Numbered from the stretch's first letter, positions 45,640-58,896 are shown. The stretch is DNA of 64,000 bases from Cheiracanthium punctorium (GCA_038373885.1 JAWZYV010014409.1:50277-114276), one strand, 5' to 3'. Translations and numbers: made by a program. Notes: generated from the sequence alone by a model not told the origin.

Positions 45640-45669
45640 AAGGAGGTTCAACTTAGTTAAACCTCCTTG
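45640..45669. repeat. Fused TIR relic: AAGGAGGTTCAACTTA / GTTAAACCTCCTTG
   Basis: Two opposite ends of the 26625-29558 element type joined with no interior (AAGGAGGTT.AACTTA followed by GTTAAACCTCCTTGG). It is either an extreme internal deletion or a junction left by aberrant transposition. Confidence 0.65.
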
Positions 45670-46039
45670 GGTACAGTACATAAAAAACAGAGAAACACAA
45701 CTGTTGCCAGATATATAAGTAATGCATTTGTAATACATCACAATTTTCATAAGATAAGCAAAAATGCTTCCAAAGGCTCAGACAGTCTGAACCTGTTGGT
45801 TAGGCAAAATGCATGCTCTTCATACTAGATATCAAACAAGCATCTTATCTAATCTTGTTTTTTAAAGTCAATCACTTTCTTTTTTTAGATTTTCTGAAAG
45901 TGCATCTAATCTTTTCTTCTGGACAGGACCGGAAAAATCTATTGCACGACATGCCCGGGGCATGTAAAATTTTTAGTCGGACATGTAAATTTTTTTGCCA
46001 CATACCCAATCGGGAATATAAAAAAAATCGACCGTAAGG

Positions 46040-47500
46040 TATTCCTAAATTACTTTAAAAAAACAAAAACAAAATATATATACATACATATTTATTTAAA
46101 AGCCATTGATTTTTCAAAACTTGGTACAGTAAAAATAAATTTCCATTTTTATTTCAGTGATTTTATCAGTGTTCTAGCAGCAATCTCAATACCTCAATTG
46201 TAATGTAACTAAATAACCCCAAGAATAGTGGGTTTGGGGTGGTAAAAAACTCTTTAAACAATAGTGGGAAAAGATAAAAACCCCATATCCATATTTACTA
46301 CATCAAAATATTTTACATTAATTGTCCTTGAAAAGACCTAAAATTCTTTAAAACATTTATATTTATAACATGCTTTACAGCTTTGCCTAAAACTTGCAAT
46401 GTCACTCAAATTGGGTATTGTTCTTCAGATATATCTTGACATTTCTTTCATCTTTCAATTTCGGCTTTTCTTAGGTGCTTGAGCTTTTAATTCAGTATCA
46501 TACTTTCTATGCTAATCTAACTCATTTTTTTATGCATAGTTAACTTTATCAGCTATCGAGGTGTCTTATCATTTTTTCTTTTCAGCTGTGTATTTTCTCT
46601 TCTTTCTGTAGAAGTAGGGTATAGTGCTTCATCTCAAATAACAATTTTTTTATTAATTTAAATATTTCTTTAGTTAAATATGTGTTTAAAATGCTATTGT
46701 ACATTAAATGATCGCAGTTTTATATCTGTTTTCTGACGAAAATTCACTGATTACTTAAAATGATGTTTTAATATTTCAAGCTAGCTATAACTTCACCATT
46801 GGTAGCTATAATTAACTATATGTGTTTTTCTTGTATATATTGCTTAGTGTAGCCAATTGTGCAGAAAAGCCATAAGCATGTAGTCAAAATTTAAATTTTT
46901 GCTAAGTTTGAAATCAAAATACTGCATTTTGTTACCTTATGCAACACATTTTTGCTAGTTATGCCCAGCTTCTAAATGAAAAGCTTATTTTAATTGAATA
47001 AGGAAGCTAGTTTTGTAGTTGAAGAGGGGAAAAAATTGTTCAGTTGTCATCAATATTATCGTTAGAAAATTAAAAATAAGCTCAAAATTGTTTCATACAG
47101 GAAAAAAAGGAATTAATTATTGAAAGTTTGTGATAAATATTTTTTTTTTAAATTTCACGTGATACTGCTATTGAAAAAGTTTTATGAAACAGAGGAACTT
47201 TGAAATGAAATAAAATATTTTTTGAGTTGTTAAATATGCATTTAAAATGCTAATGCTAGTTGAAAATACAATGCCCCTTTACGTAACAAATTTTTCTGTA
47301 TGACTGCAAACAAAAGGCTCTAATTTTTGTTTAGGTAAAAATAAAATTGTTGTGCGAAAATTAATAGAAGAGATTTCAAGCTTTAAAATATATTACAGTT
47401 AGTTTTTTATAATTTTTTGTTCAAACTTGTGAAGCCAAATACTGTGGAATGACTTGTTATTAACCTGACATTAAACTTATTTATTTTTATATATTTTTTC
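46040..47500. other. AT-rich intronic / intergenic stretch
   Basis: No gene, TIR or tandem repeat is evident. It lies between the Tc1 relic and the first coding exon of the gene at 47581 and ends in a T-rich tract and TTTTTTCCAG acceptor. Confidence 0.5.
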
Positions 47501-47580
47501 CAGACTTATACTCATGATTCTCTTTTCCAAAATGCTACAGTGTAATTAGCTTGTACGGGAGGTATACAACTAGCACTGCA

Positions 47581-47693
47581 ATGGATTGTGATGAAATTGT
47601 TATTTTACCCACCCCTCCAAAACCACCGCCTATCTTGATTACCCTTGATGAGGATGAAACTGTTTCAAAAAATGGAAGTAATTCTGTTAGCAG
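47581..47693 (+). CDS. Unrecognised host gene, first coding exon
   Basis: The exon begins after a TTTTTTCCAG acceptor (47504) with 77 bases of apparent 5'UTR; an in-frame TGA near 47515 precedes ATG 47581. The 37 full codons start MDCDEIVILPTPPKPPPILI and continue TLDEDE, then a Ser/Asn-rich tail, ending two bases into an Arg codon at a CAG/GTTTGT donor. Hydrophobic-then-acidic ILITLDEDE resembles a SUMO-interacting motif, and the Pro-rich PPKPPP is a typical protein-docking stretch; both are inference. The split codon is completed in frame by the exon at 54519. I do not recognise the family. Confidence 0.75.
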
Positions 47694-49134
47694 GTTTGTG
47701 CACTTTTCAACAGCTCTTTTGACTGAACTCAGATATGCTGAGATTATGATTTTTTCAACCTGATATTTTGTTTTACATAAAAAAATTTTGATGTACAGAA
47801 AAGTTAATTGCATTGTTGATAATTATTTTCAGTCATGGTGTAAATATAATAAAATATTCCATTTTATACAATTGTTCATAATCGAATTTATATTGCTTTT
47901 TCCAGTTCACAAGTTTTTGTCAGAATAGAAAACAGAAACAACCTTCTTAAATATGAAATAGTTTTTCATACTCGTCAAAATACAAAAATTTCAAGTGTCA
48001 AGGCAATTATATACATATATATTTTTTTAAATTATAAATTAAAAATAATACTAATTCTCCTTCAATTTCTTTTTATTCATGCATTTAAACAAAAAAGTAA
48101 GCTTTTCATTTTTTAAGTCCCTAATCAGTTGCACAGTTTCGACTTGTCCAAAACTAGAAAATAATCTTTCTAGTCTAGCTGTGAAGGCTACTTTCGTTAA
48201 GTAACTGCCTAATTGGATGAGATATTTTGCCTTTCAGTTGATGCTATTGTGATGAAGATCACATATCTAATATAATAATTATTTAATTTGTGTTTCTTTA
48301 ATATAATCTTTCCAAAATCAAGAATTCTAAAGTACATTTCTGTTCTCATTTTTCTGTCACTTCGGCTTTTAATCCGTATATTCATTCTAAAAATAGATTA
48401 CATTACGTCTGTTTGCAGTAACAATCACTTTTTCATTCTCCTTTTTGGCACCCTGCTGGCATAAGTTATTTTGTTTTGCCCTGCGACATGTTTAAAATTA
48501 TTTGCTCGTGATTCCGTCATTTTAATTTTATTGGATTAAGTTTTAGGTTTGCTCTTGGATTGCCGTTATTTATCTCAGCCAAATGCTTGTTCTCACCAAT
48601 ATATAAATCTGTGCTGGCGTAATTTTTGAATGATTGCATCTTTTTATCACTGTCCTTGTAGGATGTTTTTAACACTTTCCAACAAGGTTGAAAAGTGTTT
48701 ATGATTTTGGTTTGTCTGTCTGTCCGTCCGTGCTCTAATTCCCGTAAATATGCATCGATTTCGACGAAATTTATATATTTTTAAATTTCATTGAGCCACC
48801 ACTAGCCGTTGTAATAAGTTTGTTTCAATAGTTTCTTTTAAATAAAATAGTTTTAAGTATTTTAATGTCTTTTTCTAAAAATGCAGCTGAGTGTATCTAA
48901 CCTGGATTTTTCTAACCATCACAATGCAGTTTTAATAATTTAAAGTAACCTTAGGCAGCTTCTTTGTTATACAGCTATCTTGATAATTTTCCACTAAATT
49001 ATGAGTTTAGCATTCAAGAATTCATCTTGATGCATAAGCTTAGGAAAGGACTCTTAAGAAGAAAGTCTACTACAGGGTTCTCACTGTTGTAAGCTTGTCA
49101 ATATTTTAAATAAAAGTTACTGTTTTTGGTTAAA

Positions 49135-49480
49135 TTGTGTTGCCGACAACTTTGGTCACTGAAAAAGGAACCAAAATGCTTGGTTTTTGCTTTTACGGGT
49201 GCTTGGGAGGGTCATCTCCCTCTCGGCTCATCCGCTGTGGAACCGTGTACGTTAATGGGAGCTGGTGCACGTAAAATCCGTCGTGGCTCCAATATCCTCC
49301 AAGTTGTTAAACGATACCTCTGGGGGTGCCGATTTCAGGTGGTGGTTGGTCCCTCATCTGGAATCGGTTCAAAATTAGGGACCAACAAGTAGAAGTCCAA
49401 CCCCCTCGGGGGCAATGGCACCCCTCTTTCCATGGATAGTGTCGTCTATCCATGGACACGATGACAACAGCAACAACAAC
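49135..49480. repeat. GC-rich SINE-like retroposon with (CAA)n tail
   Basis: A GC-rich island in the first intron, ending in ACAGCAACAACAACAAC. Inside are GTGGTTGGTCCC...GGGACCAAC and a perfect inverted repeat TCCATGGATAG...CTATCCATGGA (about 49431-49458). The simple-sequence tail suggests retroposition. No clear A/B box or target duplication was identified, so the class is open. Confidence 0.45.
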
Positions 49481-49609
49481 AACAGTGAAAGCACATTTTG
49501 TATTTGTCAATTGTTCACAGGTGTTTACAAAATTTAGATCTGTGTTTCAGAGATATGAATCATTAATTAACCACTGTATGATGAAGTTAAAGTATGTAAA
49601 AAAGATTTA

Positions 49610-50869
49610 GCAGACATGGTTGCCAGTTATTTAATGGAGCATTTGATGAAAATAATTTGTTTTTAAATGATAGTATTTTTAGGAGGGACTGTGATTCTTC
49701 AACTAGTTCTTTTAAACGGGGTGGGGGTGTTGCTGTTAAAAAATGTTTTTTTGTTGTTCGGATTGATGTTCCTGATTTGAACCTTGAGTGTCTTTGGATC
49801 TCCATTTATGTGAACTATCAGATTCAAATGCTTTTATGTGTTATTTATTTCCCTCCTAGTTCTGGTAGTGAAACTTATGTAAAGTTTTTGGGAAGTTCAC
49901 TACATATATAATATTTTTATTTGTGGTGATTTTAACTTATCTGTAATAACAGAGTGTCTTAATGTTGATTCTTATTAGAGAGTCTTAATGTTAATTCTAG
50001 TGTCTTAATTGTTCGGATCCTATTTTAAATGAACTATTTAATTTTTTGCAGGTACGTAACTGTCACAACAAATTTTTAGATTTGAATTTGGCTAATATCA
50101 ATTTTTGTAATATATTTGTTGAGCACAGTGATAGACCTTTGGTTTCTGAAGATAATTATCATCCTGCATTGTCTATTGTTATTAATTATGTTCCAACTCG
50201 GGCTGTTAAGGAAAGTAGTGGCATTGGTGGTTATGATTTTAGAAAAGCCGATTTTTTTACTATGTGGCATTTATTTTCTGAGAATGACTGGAATTTTCTG
50301 AATGCTTTTAATAATGTTGATGAAGCTGTGCATTGCTTTTATGTGTATCTTCATGATGTCTTAAACCATACGATTCCTGTGAAATCTTCAAGAAAAAATT
50401 CCCCTTTTGGTATTCCACTGAAACTATTAAATTAATTAAATGTAAAAGTAAAGTTCGTAGGCTTTTATTAAAAAGTGGGGATCTGATCATTTCCGATGAA
50501 TTTAAGTATTTTAGATCTAAATTAAAGATCAGCATTGGTAAGGATTATGCTTCTTATTTGCAGAATACAGAAGAAAATAAACTGATCTCTGACCCTAAAA
50601 AGTTCTGGTCTTATTTTAATAAAAACAAATCTTTGCCTAACAGTATTTGTTATAAAAATGTCTGCTTCAATGACAGTAGTGATATCGCTAATGTTTTTGC
50701 CACCTACTTTAGCTCTGTGTACAAATCTAGTTCGGATTATGACAGAAATTCTCCCTTCTTTGACAGCTCCTTGTATGATTACATTAAAATTGATAATATT
50801 ACTTTTGAGGATGTTCTTTTGGCATTTAAGAAGTTGAAGTCTTCTTCAGTTGTTGGTGTTGACAATGTA
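49610..50869 (+). pseudogene. Jockey-like LINE, 5' part (endonuclease to start of RT)
   Basis: Remains of a non-LTR retrotransposon. FKRGGGVAVKK and LLCVIYFPPSSGSETY are from an APE-type endonuclease, as is LDLNLANINFCNIF...DNYHPALSIVI at its end. The linker carries KKFWSYFNKNKSLPNSICY, VFATYFSSVYKSS and FEDVLLAFKKLKSSSVVGVD, the usual approach to the reverse transcriptase. Stops and frameshifts near 49920, 50040 and 50434 show it is dead. The first part of the endonuclease is missing (5' truncation). The element continues at 52910 after a hAT insertion. Confidence 0.88.
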
Positions 50870-50870
50870 C

Positions 50871-52909
50871 AGGGCTCACAAATAGTCTCTTTTTTCCCTA
50901 AAAGTCTCTTTCTTAGTTAGGGCTCTCTAAAAGTCCCTTTTCCATGTAAATGGTCCCTATTTCCTCTTTTTCACCGTGGATTCTAGAAATTCCAAAGTCA
51001 TGTCATGGTAACTCTCGAATGATAAGCACCTGTAAGAAATCTAATTGCAAACCAACTGAGAAACCCATCCACATAAATGTCAAATATTAGAATTTTTACT
51101 GGTCCTGCTTATTTATAATAGAAAACAGAATCTGGATCTTCCTTTTCACCCTCACTTTTTAATGATTCAATCTGAGAAGATGGGGAAACACAAATGAAAA
51201 AATATGAGTTTCTTTTCTGTTTTTTAAGCACTAGTGCTAGCAGGTTTTTTAGCATTGGCATAATTTGCCTACACAATTTCTCATGCTGAAGCATTTTTTT
51301 CAAATGTGTTTGCCAGATTACGAAAAAGGAGGGAGGGGGAAAATAAAATGTTGAAAGTTGCACAAGATTTGCAATTTTTGATAATTGATCGCCAAATTTT
51401 GTATCTTCAAAACCAAACCAAGCTTGGCAATATCTTCAAACATGACGGTTTATTACAAAGGAAAAGTATAGTTAGAATATTCCTGGCAAAAATTGTAAAA
51501 TAGTTTAGGAGGCGATTTTAATATAGATTTCAATTCCGAAGTGTTTGTGGAACAAGAATGACACAGCACACTCTATGGATTATGATGCCCATTCCAAGCA
51601 GTATTTAAAATGGTGAATTTCAGTTCGAATATGCTTGGCAAAGATTGTAAAACAGTTTTAGTAGGCAATTTTAAGATAAATTTTGATTCCAAAGATATGT
51701 TCTATGAAACAAGGAAGAAAAATAGGGACAACGCATGAATTATGATACACTTTTAATACAGAGCACTTTAATTCTGTGCATTGGTGAATATCAAATACTT
51801 AATGGGATCATCCTTACAATTATATGGCAACATCAGGATGGATCCAAGTCAAGTGCACAAATAATTCCCAATTTTAGGATCACTACCGAAAAGTTAAAAA
51901 TTCTAAATACTGAAAAAGAAAGAGTTACTAATTTAAAAAAAAGAATGCATTAAACAAAATTATTCTTCAGTGTTATTTTTCTTCGTTCATACAATTGTTA
52001 TCTTTATTGTGCTTTGACGCGAACTCTATTCTCTCTCTCCCTCCCCCCCCCCCCTCCCCCCCCTTTTCAAATCATACTTTTTTAAAATATCAGTATATTT
52101 TGTTCAAATTTAAGTTTGTGTGAGTAAACCTTTCCGGAATAGTTTAATTTTGCACAAAAATGCAGATAATGGTGATCCACCCTGACTTGAATTTGTTATA
52201 GCCTCTTAAAATCGAGATATGCTGACTTTAAAAAAGAGAAACACCGTTTTTTATATTTTTAGTTTTCAGACTATCATATAAGGAGTCCTAAAATTTATTA
52301 CAACAAAAAAACAACATGTGCAGCAGATTTAACCCCCCCCCCCTCTACCTTTTCCTTGGCTTTTCCCTGCAAATTTAATTTTATTTTCATACTGAATTGT
52401 GTGGAATTTTCACATATCTGGCATTTGGTATTTCCCCAGGCTTTTTCTATCTATATATTTCTATTCATATGAAGCATCAGATATTATGCATTGCTGATAA
52501 AGAGCAACAATTTTTAACATTAAAAAGGTACATTTCAATGTTCTGATTGGTCTACATTTGTTTAAAACTTATTGTTTTTCCCCTCTCTTTCTATCTTCCT
52601 GCTTTCACTTATTTTCGTTATTTTAGGTCCTCATGCAGAGTGGCAACAGAACCAGCTGGAAATATGTGGGAATTTCATAAATTTGGGATTAGGGAATTAT
52701 ATGAATTTGTTTTATTCCTCCTTTTTTCTGATCTTTTTAGGTACAAATTAAAAATATCAGCTAAGCTGAAATCCCGTAACATGAGTGAAAAAAAAAATTA
52801 TGCAAATGTTGTGGGGTTGTGTTTTACTAAGTCTCTTTTTAGTCTCTTTTTTTCTAGAATTTGGTCCCTTTTCCTCTAGAGATATCATTAAAAACAGTTG
52901 TGAGCACTG
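50871..52909. mobile_element. hAT element (non-autonomous) nested in the LINE
   Basis: (C)AGGGCTCACAAATAG at the left faces AACAGTTGTGAGCACTG at the right. CAATGTAC stands directly outside both ends (50863-50870 and 52910-52917), an 8-bp duplication, though the left C may belong to the element instead. Both ends hold AGTCTCTTTTT words, inverted in neither. The 2-kb interior has only short frames; the minus-strand frame at 51109-51363 looks protein-like over part of its length but shows no motif. Confidence 0.85.
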
Positions 52910-52917
52910 CAATGTAC

Positions 52918-53960
52918 CTTCCTTTATTGTTAAGGTTGTGCTGATGGCTTGATTTATCCTCTTATTTTATTTAATCTTTCTTTAAAAACTTATACTTTTC
53001 CGGATGCTTGGAAACATACTAAAATTATTCCTGTCTTTAAAAAGGGTGATATAAATGATTGCAAAAATTATCGACATATTGCTATTTTAAGTCCTTTTTC
53101 TAAGATATTTGAAATTATTATGCACAATAAGGTTTTTCAGCTAGATAAAAATTTAATTTCCTCATCTCAACATGGTTTTATTCCTAAACGGTCTATGCTT
53201 ACTAATTTATTTTGTTTAAGTAACAATATTATTTCTTTGAAAACGGATATCAACTTGATGTCATTTATACTGATTTTTCCAAGGCTTTTGACTTTATTGA
53301 CTTTGGTATTCTTCTTAAGAAATTAATTAGCTTGGGTTTTCACATTAATCTTACTGACTGGATTTTTTCTTACTTGAGTAATAGACAGCTTTTTGTGTAT
53401 TTTAATGGTGCTGTTTCTTCTATACCTGTACTTCTGGTGTTCCCCAAGGCTCTAATTTGGGACCTTTACTTTTTATTTTATTTACTAATGATTTGTGTTC
53501 AGTTTTGAAATTTTCTAAGTATCTTTCATTTGCTGATGATCTGAAATTATTTAAAGAGATACGGTCTGTTAATGATGCTTGTCTGTTACAAAGTGATCGT
53601 AATAATTTATATGAATAGTGCACTGACAACAAATTACTTCTTAATATTATGAAATGTAGTATTCTTAGTTATTCTCGTAAATCTCAAACTTTAATTTATT
53701 CATTTCATATTAATAATTTTCCTTTATTTCGTTCAGATTCTATAACTGATTTGGGCGTTGTTTTTTACAGGAAACTTGATTTTTCAATCCATATCAATAA
53801 CATTATCTTTAAAGCTTACAAAAAACTTTGTTTTCTTAAGTGTAAAACTAAAGACTTTTCTAACCTTCATGCATTAAAAATCTTATACTTCAGTTTGATA
53901 CTCTCTAATCTTGAATATTGTAGTCTTTATTTGGGATCCATATTATAAAAATAAAATATA
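52918..53960 (+). pseudogene. Jockey-like LINE, 3' part (reverse transcriptase)
   Basis: It continues the frame of 50869. It shows YTFPDAWKHTKIIPVFKKGD, INDCKNYRHIAILSPFSKIFE, ISSSQHGFIPKRSMLTNLF, then in other frames VPQGSNLGPLLFI-like and LSFADDLKLF (the catalytic Ala-Asp-Asp) near 53530, and finally DLGVVFYRKLDFSIHINNI and SNLEYCSLY of the thumb region. Frameshifts near 53280 and 53430 and a TAG near 53619 break it. It stops at about 53950 without the normal C-terminus, 3'UTR or tail, unusual because LINE copies are normally cut at the 5' end. Confidence 0.88.
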
Positions 53961-54518
53961 ACTAATTTTTTTTTAATTGATACAGATTAAAATAAATTTG
54001 TAAAAAAAATCTTTAAAAGTTGACTTATTTGTGAATGCTCCATAGTCATTAGTTTCAAAAGTTTGGTTAATGAGTTTATTTCAGATTCATATAAATAAGA
54101 AGGATTAAAAACAATTTTGCCTAGATTGAATTAGAAATGACTAAAATTACCGCAACCTCACCCCCAAAAGGTACTCGGGTAAATGATCATTGGCACAAGA
54201 GTTAAAATGTGAAATAACCATTTCAGCCTAAGTTCAATATGTGTTGTATTGTGTAGAAATCTGTATGCATTATATATTGTGAAATTAATGAATAGATGTT
54301 TACATGTGGTTAGTGCTCAAAATGAACTTAGTAGTAGCTATTAATGAAATTTCTAAATTTTGTGGTTAAAATTGTACCCTTAAAATTAGTACATTTGAAA
54401 CATTCGGGAATGGGTGAATTCTGGTGTAATGAATTGTCGTCTTTTTTTTTCTCTTTACAAAAATTAACTTTCTGCTATACTTACTTAATTTTTTTTTTTT
54501 TTTTTTTTTCCATTACAG

Positions 54519-56313
54519 AGATAAAATCACTGTAGCTAGCAATAGGACTTTGCAGAATACAGAAGAAAATCGAGGAAGTATTCATGCTAACAAAGATATA
54601 ACCAATGCAGTTGATAAAAATCATAGCTCTCGAGATAAGAAGACATCTAATACTGAAATAACTGATATTAGTAATATTTTACTTATTAACAAAAGTCCAG
54701 AAAGAGGTAATGCTAACAAAGAAAGGAACAAAGCAGTTGTTAGAAATCATAGCTCACCCAAAAAACAATCTAGGAAAAGTTGCAAGAGAACTGACACATC
54801 AAACTCTGCAAGTTTTTCTAAAGATAGCCAGGCATTTAGTCCTGGTAGGAGAAGTCGCTTTTCTCCTATGTATTTCAGTCATGCTGTAGAGTCAAGAGAT
54901 AATTTGCTTCCATTTCACAGTTCTTATTTGCCTACAGGTCCACACTCCAATTCATCAAATTTCAGTAGAAATCATGCAAAAAACGATACTTCATCTAGTT
55001 GCAATAATTCAAGACTAAATCTATTTTCCTGTGATATATCTGGTGCAGCTGATTCTAGCTCAGAATTTCAGCAACAAAATCAGCTTCTCTCAAATTTAAA
55101 ATCTTTCGATGACACCAATGTGTCTCTCTTAGTAGATGTTGGAAGCAACAACATTGGAAGTGCTTTAGCACAACCATCCAATCCTGTTGCAAATGAAGAT
55201 CAGCCAGTTGTTACTTCTACTAAACTGAGTCTGTTATCCCCAGAAGATAGCATGGATTTGGTTGGAGATAAATCAGACCCTCCTTTTTCTCTTATTAGCG
55301 GTCCAGTGGAACCTAGTCTGCCATCACCAGAAGATATGTCATTAAATGAAATAAATTTGGCTGATTATAATTCAAACCCTTCTTTGACTCTTGTTTTGGA
55401 TTATCTAATAAGTTCATTAGCTGCTGAAAATAATGCCAGTCAAGTCAATAAAGTAAATTCATCTTCTGACTTTCCCATTCTTAATGATCTGCAAGATAAT
55501 GTCGACCTGTCATCTACAGTTGGAGCTATTGATCTGACTGTTCATAATTCCATTCCTCTAGTTGTCAATCAAGAACTTAATTCTGAAAATCAAAGTGATA
55601 TAAAGACGCTTGGGAAATCTTTTCAAAATGGTAATAAATGTGCTAATAACCCCTCACAGTCATCATCTGAACATGCTGTAAGTACTGACAATTGTAGTGA
55701 CACTCATGTTTTATCTTCCGAGTCTCACGTAGAGCCTTGTGATAGGTCATCTGAATTCCAAATAAGTAAATTTGCTGGTAATAAATTGCCATCGGTGTCA
55801 TCTACAGTTGACATTCAGGGAAATTCTCAATCAATTTCACTTTGTCATAAGAGCTCTTCAAGGGATCTGTCATCATTTGAAAATAGTGAAGAAAATTCAT
55901 CTGCCAACCCAAAATCAAGAACTAAAAAAAATGCACATGATGGCCAAGCCACATCAGTGAAGAGCAATCATTTAATGATTGGTGAGGATAAACAGAGAAG
56001 GGTGGAAGCAAATAGCACCAGCATTCCAAATGCTCACTTCAAAATTTCTTCAAAAGCATCTCTTCAAAATGAGAAACACCGTGAAAACCAAACAATCTTA
56101 ACAAAGGAAAATCATCCTTTCAGTGATGACGGATGCCAGAAAGAAAGATCTGGCAAAGATGACATCATAGCATTGAGGCAGAGGTTGGCCAAAAATGCAG
56201 GAATCGAGAGAGCTGCCCTTGCTAAAAGAAAATATCCAGATGACGGCCATTGCAGCAAAGCTAAGAAAAGCAAGCGCACAACCAGAGAAAGTTCTCAAAG
56301 TGGCAATTCAGAG
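54519..56313 (+). CDS. Unrecognised host gene, large second coding exon
   Basis: A 598-codon exon with a T-rich tract and CATTACAG acceptor before 54519 and a GAG/GTATGT donor after 56313. The frame is open throughout and joins the 47693 exon in phase (Arg codon). The protein is hydrophilic and Ser/Asn-rich, probably disordered: repeated HSS/SPKK-type basic patches in the first 120 residues (SPKKQSRKSCKR, SPGRRSRFSPMYF), an acidic middle with short hydrophobic-acidic motifs (SLLSPEDSMDLVGD, VGAIDLTVHN, DYLISSLAAEN), and a basic C-terminus (IALRQRLAKNAGIERAALAK followed by KRKYPDDGHCSKAKKSKR), likely a coiled or nuclear-localising segment. This composition suggests a nuclear regulatory or scaffold protein. 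No catalytic domain was recognised. Confidence 0.88.
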
Positions 56314-56333
56314 GTATGTTTACTTTTTTGCTG

Positions 56334-56367
<34 letters not shown>
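56334..56367. repeat. Poly(T) run after the exon 2 donor
   Basis: About 29 consecutive T starting near 56339, 25 bp into the intron. It is probably the reverse-oriented tail of a retroposon or simple slippage. Confidence 0.7.
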
Positions 56368-56368
<1 letters not shown>

Positions 56369-56419
56369 TTGTTGTTCTAAGTATCTGTGAAGTGTATACT
56401 TATTAGAGCATATATTTTC

Positions 56420-58795
56420 TCTACTTATTATAAAAGAAGGTGTCTGTGTGTGTGTGCCTGTCGGCAGCGTTACGGACAAACGGCTACACCTAGAAACACC
56501 AAATTTGGTACTCTGGAAGATGTAAACATGTAGTTGTGCACCTCGAAGCGATTTTTTCAAAATTCGATCTAGATTTTTTTTTATTTTATGTTTTATGCGA
56601 TTTTTGGCATTTTTTCTCACCTAATTCGTAATGACGGCGGAAATTACGCTCGCAGCAAAACGGCATTTGTATCATCGGATAGAGGAGGAAATTTTCTTTT
56701 AAAAACAGTTTGTTCTGAATACGTAACATGATTTACCAATTTTTAGGAATTTTTTTACTAAGCATCTGCTTCGCGATTGTTTTTCGTAAAATAATTTTAA
56801 AACTGTCGCATCTTGAATTCTATCCGTCATAACTTTTAGGTATTTTGACAAATCGTGAAACATTATTTTCTCCCTCTTTTAAAATAAAAACGAAAAAATT
56901 ATGTAAATTAGATGATTTTTTACGAATTTTAATGCAGCCTAAAGTTTAGAATTTAATACTAGCATCAATGCGATCTTACACCATTCATTACATTGCGATC
57001 ACGGCACGAGAATTTATGTTCAGTTGTTGCCACAGAAAGGATTAGAAAAAATGATTTTTTCAACCAATCGAGTTTTTAAATGGGATATCAGAATTTCAAT
57101 TCGCATGTGAGGATCTATGACGTCAAATGCTTTAAGATACGTAAAAATTACTCCATAATTTTAACTCACTTATTCCAGCTCTATTTTCAACACAGGGAGA
57201 CGATATTTTGATTAAAATTTACTGAAGAAATAAAGTAAGAAATTCACGATTATTATTATTAGAAGTGGTATTTTAATCCGGTGCTTATTTAAAAATTGAA
57301 ATGTTTTTACGGCGCTGAAAATGTTCATTTTAAAAGTTGCAAAGTTCGTTTCAAAGCGCGATATATTAAATTTTTTCTATTTACTATTTTTATTTTTGGC
57401 ATTTAATTTAGCGCAGGCGTTGCCTAACATACGCATGCAGGTTGCGAGTATAGTTATATTTTAACGGTGAATTACGTTCCTCCATAAAGATTACATAACG
57501 CAAAGTTTTATGATACCGTTTGAAAACAAATATGCGAAATATCGAAATTAACTCCCTCAACATACCGGGGTATCCTTTACGGCAGTCAAACAGTGACGTC
57601 ATAAATAAAAAAAAAAATGCGTGAAATTTGTAAACTCTGCAACTCTAACGCCCTGTCACAATTAAAGTGGGAATAAGTAGCTCCTCATGATTACACAGTT
57701 TGATGTTTTTCAGGAGACAAGACTATGGAGGATATAAAAGATATCGCTATATTAGATACATGGATATTTAAAATGGCACCCCTTGGATATTTTCTCCCCA
57801 CAGTAAGATGAAATGGTTTGCGGCGCTAAATACGCCAATCTTATAAAACTATGTATAAATTAAATATATATGGAGAGTTTCCTTAATGGCAACCATTATG
57901 TGAAATGATTATTATTTATGCTAATGCGTAAATTGCAAAGAATCGCCACAAAATCAAAAGATCCCATTGAGGCCAAATAATCTAAGCTGTTTCTTTTAGC
58001 CTTGAAGAATGAGAAGCGAATATAGATAGTATTAATGTACGTAATAGGTAGTATTATTAGATTTGTAAAGATAATATGAATAAATCGCAATGTACCATGT
58101 TAATAAATATTTCATGAAATTAAAAGTGTTTAACCTGTTTCAACGGTTGTCTTACAACCAACTAAACGAAAAGTAATTCTAATTTGCATTAATATATCCC
58201 GCAGTAATTTCAACAGAGGAGATTACTTGAACTTTTTTAAAAATGAAATTCTGTTTTGTCACATGCAGATATGATTTTAGTAGTAAAATATTCCCTTCTT
58301 CCCGTATGAAGAGTGGGTGCGCAGCTATTTTAAAAACATCTCTTAAAAATAGCATAAATGAATTCAGAAGACCTCAAAACGTGTAAATACACCAAAATCT
58401 CGAAGTCGAATTTTTTCATGATTACAATACTTTCCTTATATGGTACATGTTCGGAAAGAAATAAATGGTGCTCCATTTCATGTAGTGTCTTAGGTATTTA
58501 ATGCTACAACTTGAGCCTAAAAAACAGTATGATGTAGAAATAAGACATTTTGAAAGCCAGGAGTTCTCTGCAAACCATTAAGCTTTCCACTTTCTTGATA
58601 GTGAATGACACTGACGTAGTTTTTTGAGTCATTATACTGCAATGATCAGGTTAGTACTCATGACACAAACTTTACATTAAGAGTCAAATAATTTTGCTCT
58701 TTTTTTTTTTTAATTCCACATCACGAATAATTTCGAATTACACATGTAAGGAAAATTTTCGTTTCCTATTGTGCGAAAAACGGGCACGCAGCTAG
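56420..58795 (+). mobile_element. Helitron-like element 1 (non-autonomous)
   Basis: It starts TCTACTTATTATAAAAGAAG followed by GTGTCTGTGTGTGTG and CGTTACGGACAAACGG, and ends with a short hairpin (CCTATTGTGCGAAAAACGGG) followed by CACGCAGCTAG and T. A TC start, a hairpin shortly before the end, and a CTAG 3' terminus next to T are the Helitron signs; no terminal inverted repeat is expected. Rep/helicase coding sequence is absent. The 2.4 kb lies in the intron after exon 2. The exact first base is uncertain by a few bases. Confidence 0.6.
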
Positions 58796-58896
58796 TAACA
58801 TATAAAGTAGTGTCACCCAATGAAAAGATAGTGCTACATAGTGATAATAAGTGCCACCTAATCCCAGTCTTTGCTCCCACACAGTGGGTGTCTTAA

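Noticed and set aside
47535..47813. Minus-strand frame opposite the first coding exon
   Set aside because: Shadow of the + exon, whose phase matches the next exon.
51109..51363. Minus-strand frame in the nested hAT as a transposase remnant
   Set aside because: It contains no hAT dimerisation or DDE motif I can identify, so a transposase call is not supported.
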